Shown here: positions 4,410 to 8,953 of the stretch, one piece after another
Position numbering within the stretch: position 1 is the first letter of the stretch
Layout of the letters: the number at the start of each line of letters is the position of its first letter
Assembly: GCA_964571595.1 (NCBI GenBank)
Contig: CAZNCJ010000086.1
Location: forward strand, 1 to 8,953
Origin: CALCKU01 sp964571595
GTDB lineage: Bacteria; Pseudomonadota; Alphaproteobacteria; Caulobacterales; Maricaulaceae
DNA: 8,953 nt
Direction: 5' to 3'
Made by a program: the position numbers and the translations under genes
The notes under the pieces: generated by a model
Database searches by the model: none
What the model was told of the DNA's origin: nothing
Seen by the model: the letters and a program-made list of their open reading frames with translations, nothing else

Positions 4410-6176
4410 ATGACTTCAGGATTGCGAAATATCATGACAAGACTACCGGATTTCGGGGATGTGATAAAACGCTTCCCGGTCGCTGCTATAATTATGGGCT
4501 GCGTGACGGCTTATCTCATTTTCACCGGTATAGAGAGGCTAGGTCGCTCTGAAGGGTCAGCCCTTATCGGAGGAGCGCTTTCGGCCTATTTTGCGATGAT
4601 GCAGACATTATGGGCTGAAGCACGCGAGAAAAAACCAAACTGGATTATTCAGATTATCGTCGCCATTGCGATGGTCGCCTTGTTCTATAATGCTAAGAAA
4701 TTGCAATTAAACATCTTCATGCTTATCGGCGTCGTTTTGTTGATTTTGGGCAATAGTGTTCGGTTTGGACGGGCGCGTGACGATCTGCATATTTGGGATT
4801 TCACGCATAAAATCTGGACGGCGGCGGGTTTTGCTTTTGCAGGTAGCCTTATTTATTTTCTCGGGGTTATGGCGATTATGGCCGCGCTTAAATCATTATT
4901 CGGGATCAATATTGAGCAGCTTGTAGAGCATCTCATTATGCCGATAGGTCTGGCTTTTCTCGCTCCGCTTTACTGGTTATCTAATATTCCCGAAGTGGAT
5001 GAGCCTTATGCATATTTAAATGAAAATCCGAGCTTTGTGTCCAAAGCAGTCGCCTTTCTAGGGACTTGGATTTTATCACCTTTGACGCTGATCTACGCGT
5101 TTATTTTACTCACCTATGCTCTTAAAATTTTATTGCAAAGAGAGCTGCCAGACGGCGAAATAGATGGTCTGACCACACCTTTTTTATTAATCGGGACACT
5201 CACATGGCTGTTACTAGAGCCGCCTTTTATTCAAAAAAATAAGCTGGCGCGCCTGTTTCGCAAGTTTTGGTTTGTTCTATCTGTCCCCGCAGCCATCATG
5301 CTCTTTATATCTGTTGCGGTACGGGTGCGTGAATACGGTTTAACCCTAGAACGTATTTTGCTCATTTTAGCGTGTTTCTGGAGCCTCGGACTGGCAGTAT
5401 GGTTTAGTCTTGCGCCCAAATCCAAGCGCGATATTCGTCTCATACCCGCGCTCGCGGCTTGTCTTTTTCTTGTCGCGGCCCCAACCAGCCAGATTTTATC
5501 AAATGGCAGCCAAGCGGCACGGTTTGAGAAGAACCTGCGTCTTGCGGGGATTTTACAAGATGACGGCACAGTTCGACCTGACGCTCTGACGGATAGAAAG
5601 GCTGCCGCCAAAGCTAAAGGTGCGCTAAAATATCTGACCCGCCATGAGGGGCGTAAAAATATAGAAAAGGTTTTGCAAAATAGCGACATCATTATCAAAC
5701 CCAATCATGATCGATATACGCAGAGTGCCGCGCTTGAAGAGCAGTTGGGGCTGAAACATATCACCTTGCCCTCACGATTTAATAGGCATATCTCGCAAAA
5801 AGATGAATATCGCAGATCAATACAATCTATCAATGTAAAAGGGTTTGATAAGATTAGTCAGCGTTTTAGGATAGGACATAATTTTATCCGAACCCCTGTT
5901 TTTGAAGATGGGTATACCGTGAAATTTAAAAATGGGGAGTTACGGATCACCACCGATACTGACGAAGTATACACATATGATTTTCAGACGTTGATTGAAA
6001 ATCTTGAAAGTAAAGAATTCGACTTATTGCTCACGGACCCATATGTAACCATAGTTGAGAATGACAGGCATAAGATTGTTTTAGTCATTGACCATATAAA
6101 TCGTTGGGACGTTAAAGAGGCGGTACATTATAACGCTCAAATATATATGCTGACCTCTGGATTTACCAAAGATTAA
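4410..6176 (+). CDS. DUF4153 domain-containing polytopic membrane protein
   Basis: A 588-residue protein. Roughly the first 365 residues hold about eleven hydrophobic helices, including segments FPVAAIIMGCVTAYLIFTGI near the start, LIMPIGLAFLAPLYWLS mid-way and IPALAACLFLVAAPTSQIL at the end. Conserved-looking DUF4153 stretches are the YALKILLQRELPDGEIDGL loop and VRVREYGLTLERILLIL. The last 220 or so residues are soluble, start with a charged helical segment (RFEKNLRLAGILQDDGTV, then KAAAKAKGALKYLTRHEG) and end in a beta-rich part. The family has no defined function; it is common in alphaproteobacteria as a single large gene. No catalytic motif is apparent to me. Start set by the Shine-Dalgarno at 4394. 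It ends 5 nt from the convergent trmFO stop. Family call is good; role unknown. Confidence 0.82.
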   Translation: MTSGLRNIMTRLPDFGDVIKRFPVAAIIMGCVTAYLIFTGIERLGRSEGSALIGGALSAYFAMMQTLWAEAREKKPNWIIQIIVAIAMVALFYNAKKLQLNIFMLIGVVLLILGNSVRFGRARDDLHIWDFTHKIWTAAGFAFAGSLIYFLGVMAIMAALKSLFGINIEQLVEHLIMPIGLAFLAPLYWLSNIPEVDEPYAYLNENPSFVSKAVAFLGTWILSPLTLIYAFILLTYALKILLQRELPDGEIDGLTTPFLLIGTLTWLLLEPPFIQKNKLARLFRKFWFVLSVPAAIMLFISVAVRVREYGLTLERILLILACFWSLGLAVWFSLAPKSKRDIRLIPALAACLFLVAAPTSQILSNGSQAARFEKNLRLAGILQDDGTVRPDALTDRKAAAKAKGALKYLTRHEGRKNIEKVLQNSDIIIKPNHDRYTQSAALEEQLGLKHITLPSRFNRHISQKDEYRRSIQSINVKGFDKISQRFRIGHNFIRTPVFEDGYTVKFKNGELRITTDTDEVYTYDFQTLIENLESKEFDLLLTDPYVTIVENDRHKIVLVIDHINRWDVKEAVHYNAQIYMLTSGFTKD

Positions 6177-6181
6177 GCGGC

Positions 6182-7573
6182 TTATGTTCGCGCCCATCCT
6201 TCGATATCTTCCAAGGCGCGTTGGGCGAGGTGACGTTTACGAAAGCGCGTCTTGTCTTTCCCTCGTAAGCGCTTGCCTTCCGGAGTTTTGTAAACAAGGC
6301 CTTCAATAGGCGGGAATAGTCCGAAATTAATATTCATAGGCTGGAACTTGGCTTTTGGCCCGTCCATGAACCCGCCCGTGACATGCTCGACCAATGCGCC
6401 CAGCGCCGTTGTGAGTGGAGGCGGGGACAGGCGTTCTCCGCGTGCTTGGGCGGCGGCCATACGCCCGGTGATTAAACCAAGAGCTGCGCTCTCGACATAG
6501 CCCTCAACACCCATAATCTGACCAGCAAAACGCAAGTCTGGGCGGGAGCTTAGCTGGAGTTGCGCGTTTAGGAGTTTGGGCGAGTTGATAAATGTATTGC
6601 GGTGTATCCCTCCCAGCCGTGCAAAGACGGCATTTTCCAGCCCGGGTATGGTTTTAAATATCTCGGCCTGGGCGCCGTATTTCATCTTGGTTTGAAAGCC
6701 GACCATATTATAGAGCGTGCCCAGCGCATTATCTTGTCGTAATTGCACAATCGCATGGGCTTTCTCAGTTGGCTTATGGCGGTTGGTCAGCCCGACAGGT
6801 TTCATCGGCCCCCAGCGTAAAGTTTCAACACCGCGCGCCGCCATGACCTCTATAGGCAGGCAGCTTTCAAAATAGGGTGTGTTTTTTTCAAACGCTTTAA
6901 ACTCGGTCTGGTCTGCAGCGATGAGCGCCTCAATAAAGGTTTCATATTGGGCTTTATCCAACGGGCAATTTATATAATCTGCGCCGTCCCCGCCCGGGCC
7001 TTTTTTGTCATAGCGCGACTGGAACCAGGCAATGTCAAAATCAATAGACTCTTTGTAGATAATCGGGGCGATGGCATCAAAAAAGGCAAGGCTGTCTTCG
7101 CCTGTTTGTTTCAAAATTGCATTCGCCAGAGAGGGTGCGGTCAGCGGCCCTGTTGCTATGATTGTATTGCCCCAGTCTTTAGGGGGAAGGTCTTTGACTT
7201 CCCCGTATTTAACCTTGACGAGGGGGTGGGTGCGTAAAATAGTGCTCACAGCCTCGGAAAACTGGTCACGGTCCACGGCCAAAGCCCCGCCAGCGGGCAG
7301 TTTTGTCATATCTCCCATGCCCATAATCAGGCTGTCACATTTACGCATTTCCTCGTGCAGAACACCTACCGCATTACCAAATTTATCATCGGATCGAAAA
7401 GAGTTGGAACAGACAAGCTCGGCAAAGCCGCCCGTCTGGTGAGCGTCCGTCATGCGGGCGGGACGCATTTCGTGGATGATAACGGGTACGCCCCGGCTTA
7501 CGCATTGCCACGCGGCCTCACTGCCGGCCATGCCAGCGCCAATAATGTGTACGGGGGAGGTGTTCGTATTCAT
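6182..7573 (-). CDS. trmFO: FADH2-dependent tRNA (uracil-54-C5)-methyltransferase using methylenetetrahydrofolate
   Basis: Makes m5U54 in the T-loop of tRNAs, taking the carbon from 5,10-methylene-THF and reducing it with FADH2; soluble and cytosolic. The 463 residues match the family length. The FAD-binding GxGxxG motif is IIGAGMAGSEAAW (10-22), followed by HEMRPARMTDAHQTGGFAELVCSNSFR in overlapping family order, where the Cys in VCSNSFR corresponds to the conserved catalytic-region Cys53 of the Bacillus enzyme. A second conserved Cys is in ESCLPIEVMAARG, matching Cys226. Other landmarks are LRWGPMKPVGL, YNMVGFQTKMKYGAQ, RLGGIHRNTF and the FAD-site segment RFAGQIMGVEGYVESAALGL. The ATG at 7573 is the only start that keeps the Rossmann motif at its usual place. 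No Shine-Dalgarno precedes it, and a promoter-like element sits immediately upstream. Transcribed alone, towards the DUF4153 gene. Confidence 0.97.
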   Translation of the reverse strand: MNTNTSPVHIIGAGMAGSEAAWQCVSRGVPVIIHEMRPARMTDAHQTGGFAELVCSNSFRSDDKFGNAVGVLHEEMRKCDSLIMGMGDMTKLPAGGALAVDRDQFSEAVSTILRTHPLVKVKYGEVKDLPPKDWGNTIIATGPLTAPSLANAILKQTGEDSLAFFDAIAPIIYKESIDFDIAWFQSRYDKKGPGGDGADYINCPLDKAQYETFIEALIAADQTEFKAFEKNTPYFESCLPIEVMAARGVETLRWGPMKPVGLTNRHKPTEKAHAIVQLRQDNALGTLYNMVGFQTKMKYGAQAEIFKTIPGLENAVFARLGGIHRNTFINSPKLLNAQLQLSSRPDLRFAGQIMGVEGYVESAALGLITGRMAAAQARGERLSPPPLTTALGALVEHVTGGFMDGPKAKFQPMNINFGLFPPIEGLVYKTPEGKRLRGKDKTRFRKRHLAQRALEDIEGWART

Positions 7574-7579
7574 GCGCGC

Positions 7580-7608
7580 GCTTTAGACAAAGCTGGCTGT
7601 GCTGGCAA
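7580..7608 (-). promoter_or_regulatory. Candidate leaderless promoter of trmFO
   Basis: On the minus strand TTGCCA (7608-7603), a 17-nt spacer and TAAAGC (7585-7580), then GCGCGC and the ATG at 7573. The -35 matches 5 of 6 bases and the -10 only 3 of 6. The 6-nt gap would place +1 on the A of ATG, consistent with the missing Shine-Dalgarno. Confidence 0.35.
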
Positions 7609-7644
7609 GTATAGAGATAGCTTATACAGCCATGGGTTGATTTT

Positions 7645-7675
7645 TTGACTAAAATCTGTAGCTTAAAAGTATAAA
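7645..7675 (+). promoter_or_regulatory. Weak promoter candidate for the TonB-domain gene
   Basis: TTGACT (7645-7650) and TATAAA (7670-7675) are separated by 19 nt, longer than ideal. Transcription from here would begin at about 7682, inside the ribosome binding site, so a different, undetected promoter may be used. Confidence 0.2.
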
Positions 7676-7680
7676 CAAAG

Positions 7681-7685
7681 GGAGG
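7681..7685 (+). promoter_or_regulatory. Ribosome binding site for a GTG start
   Basis: A full GGAGG lies 5 nt before the GTG at 7691. It supports this non-ATG start, which also begins a well-formed signal peptide. Confidence 0.8.
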
Positions 7686-7690
7686 TTATT

Positions 7691-8854
7691 GTGAAGACTA
7701 TCTCGTTATTTAGAAGGTTAATTGTTTCAGGGGCTTTGAGTTTTAGCTGTCTAGCTGGTTTCCAAATTGCAGCACATGCGAAGACGCCGCCCGAAGTCAT
7801 GGCGCTATATAAAGATTTCAAAGCGGCAGAGGCTGCGGGAAATTTAGATAAAGCTGCCACAAAATCTTATGAGGCTTGGCAAGAGGCTGAAGACCTTTTG
7901 GGAGATCATAAAACGACAGGTAATTTGGCCAATAATTATGCTTATGCCGCCTTACATATGAAAGGTTATAAGAATTATAAAAAACGTGACAAAGCCATAA
8001 AGCGAAGCATCGAGCTTGCAAAATTTAATGATGAAGATGCCGATATGCGAGAGCTCGAACGTCGGTTATTTTTAGTCTCACATACTATTTCTCTGGGACG
8101 TTTTGATAATCAAAAACTTGAACCCGTTGAAAATGGAAAAGTTTTTAGAGACTATGAAAAAGCGTTAGATAAGTTCAATTTTAGAGGGACGACTTTTGAG
8201 GCTGATATTGAAAGTTTGAGGGCGCGTTATTTTGAAAGACTGGATAAGCCAGATAAAGCTATTGCACATGCGAAAAGAGCATTGGAGCTTTACAAGACGC
8301 GGACAGATAATCTTACCTCTCAATATTTCTATTTTGTCCGTATTTATAAAGGTGATATTCACATTGCACGTGATGAAAAAATACCGGCAATTTTAGAATA
8401 TCAAACCGTAATGCGAAATCTCGAGGGGAGCTTGGAAGCCGATCATCCCTTGATCAAGTCGGCTTTTCAGAGATGGTTAGCAACTCGATTTGAGATTGAT
8501 GAAGCCGGATTGTTAAGCCAGGCTGAGGCCGCTGGATTATGTGAATGTTGGCCTTTTGAAAATTATAAGGATAAAGCTCAGCCTTTAAAACGTGTGCCGC
8601 CAGTAATGCCGCGCCAAGCTAGACGATCTGGACATGTGGTTGTAAAATTTGACTTAGATAATACCGGTGAAACAATGAATGTTGAAAAATTGAGTTCCTC
8701 TGACCGTATCTTTGATAAAGCTGCTGTAAATTCGGTAAAAAAGTGGCAATATTCTAAATTGGCTGCTGGTGATAATCCAGAAAACCGGACAGGCATAATC
8801 TCAAGGGTTAATTTTAGGCTGTTTAATAACCGCGGTGAAATTATTCCCGAATAG
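7691..8854 (+). CDS. Exported TPR-like protein with TonB C-terminal domain
   Basis: A 387-residue protein. Residues 1-30 are a signal peptide (basic RR, hydrophobic core, AHA cleavage site before Lys31), so it is periplasmic. Residues 31-280 are helical and charged with TPR-like segments near 39-71, 178-202 (the DKAIAHAKRALELYK helix) and 215-248. A C-E-C pair at Cys284/Cys286 precedes the TonB_C domain (about 298-382), recognised by PLKRVPPVMPRQARRSGHV, VVKFDLDNTGETMNVEKL, FDKAAVNSVKKWQY and a final VNFRLF. There is no Pro-rich spacer and, if the signal is cleaved, no inner-membrane anchor, so classical ExbBD-driven energy transfer to TonB-dependent receptors is unlikely. It may instead bind envelope partners or peptidoglycan. 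The gene is visibly richer in A/T codons than trmFO beside it. GTG start set by GGAGG. Confidence 0.82.
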   Translation: MKTISLFRRLIVSGALSFSCLAGFQIAAHAKTPPEVMALYKDFKAAEAAGNLDKAATKSYEAWQEAEDLLGDHKTTGNLANNYAYAALHMKGYKNYKKRDKAIKRSIELAKFNDEDADMRELERRLFLVSHTISLGRFDNQKLEPVENGKVFRDYEKALDKFNFRGTTFEADIESLRARYFERLDKPDKAIAHAKRALELYKTRTDNLTSQYFYFVRIYKGDIHIARDEKIPAILEYQTVMRNLEGSLEADHPLIKSAFQRWLATRFEIDEAGLLSQAEAAGLCECWPFENYKDKAQPLKRVPPVMPRQARRSGHVVVKFDLDNTGETMNVEKLSSSDRIFDKAAVNSVKKWQYSKLAAGDNPENRTGIISRVNFRLFNNRGEIIPE

Positions 8855-8875
8855 ATAATTAGCTTTTAGGGGCTG

Positions 8876-8953
8876 CTATTTAGCTTTCTTTTTCGCTGTT
8901 GTTTTCTTCTTCGTTGTTTTCGCAGGCCTTGCCTTCTCCCGCTCTTTATCGCG
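8876..8953 (-). CDS. Lysine-rich C-terminal tail of a protein cut by the window edge
   Basis: On the minus strand an open frame enters from the right edge and ends at TAG (8878-8876) after 25 visible codons. The tail is dominated by Lys, Ala and Thr, with TTKKKTTAKKKAK at the end. Such tails occur on nucleic-acid-binding proteins including DNA topoisomerase I, RNase R and histone H1-like proteins, and I cannot tell which from this piece. The absence of other stops and the biased composition support it as coding. It converges on the TonB-domain gene with 21 nt between stop codons. Confidence 0.6.
   Translation of the reverse strand, partial: RDKEREKARPAKTTKKKTTAKKKAK

Noticed and set aside
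5231..5704. 157-codon minus-strand open frame inside the DUF4153 gene
   Set aside because: Antisense to a clear membrane-protein gene, Arg/Ser-rich as expected of a reverse-frame shadow, no family resemblance.
7071..7442. Plus-strand open frames opposite trmFO
   Set aside because: They cover the conserved trmFO coding region and have no domain signature.
7691..7760. Lipoprotein signal (Cys20) in the TonB-domain protein
   Set aside because: Residues before Cys20 read LSFS, not a lipobox; the AHA site after residue 30 fits signal peptidase I better.

Overview
The window looks like chromosomal DNA from an alphaproteobacterium, probably a marine, moderate-GC relative of the Maricaulales/Hyphomonadaceae. 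This lineage call is an inference. It rests on an NDUFAF6-like squalene/phytoene synthase family protein typical of the group, a folate-dependent TrmFO, a DUF4153 membrane protein, a cyanobacterial/marine-type nickel SOD, and a secreted TonB-C-domain protein. Genes are packed tightly. I see no tRNA, rRNA, CRISPR array, insertion sequence or prophage, and no gene-free stretch longer than about 180 bases.

Region 1 (1-840, minus strand) is a nickel superoxide dismutase locus. It reads as a small His-rich membrane peptide, then sodN 10 nt later, then possibly the first codons of a SodX-type maturation peptidase running off the left edge. The small peptide resembles the N-terminal nickel-binding part of HupE/UreJ permeases. 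Region 2 (841-1593, plus) is a squalene/phytoene synthase fold protein, divergent from the SOD locus across a short shared promoter region.

Region 3 (1594-4265, plus) is a three-gene unit: a SELENBP1/SBP56-family protein (methanethiol oxidase family), a plant-type [2Fe-2S] ferredoxin, and a six-helix DUF2182 membrane protein with clustered Cys, His and Met. Gene junctions are 10 nt or an overlap, and ATGA, so they are very likely co-expressed. A perfect inverted repeat, a direct repeat and two TATAAT boxes lie upstream. This is the best candidate in the window for a little-described system: a cytosolic thiol oxidase with its own ferredoxin and a possible metal-handling membrane protein.

Region 4 (4266-6176, plus) is a large DUF4153 membrane protein with a soluble C-terminal domain. 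It converges with trmFO (6182-7573, minus), with 5 nt between the stop codons. trmFO makes m5U54 in the tRNA T-loop; its start has no Shine-Dalgarno and sits exactly where a leaderless transcript would begin. Region 5 (7691-8854, plus) is an exported TPR-like protein with a TonB C-terminal domain but no TonB-style anchor. The right edge holds the lysine-rich C-terminal tail of a convergent gene on the minus strand.

A loose theme of the first half is reactive oxygen and sulfur: NiSOD and methanethiol oxidase both yield H2O2, and both depend on scarce transition metals (nickel; copper in the characterised methanethiol oxidase). The two loci are on opposite strands, so a functional link is only a suggestion.
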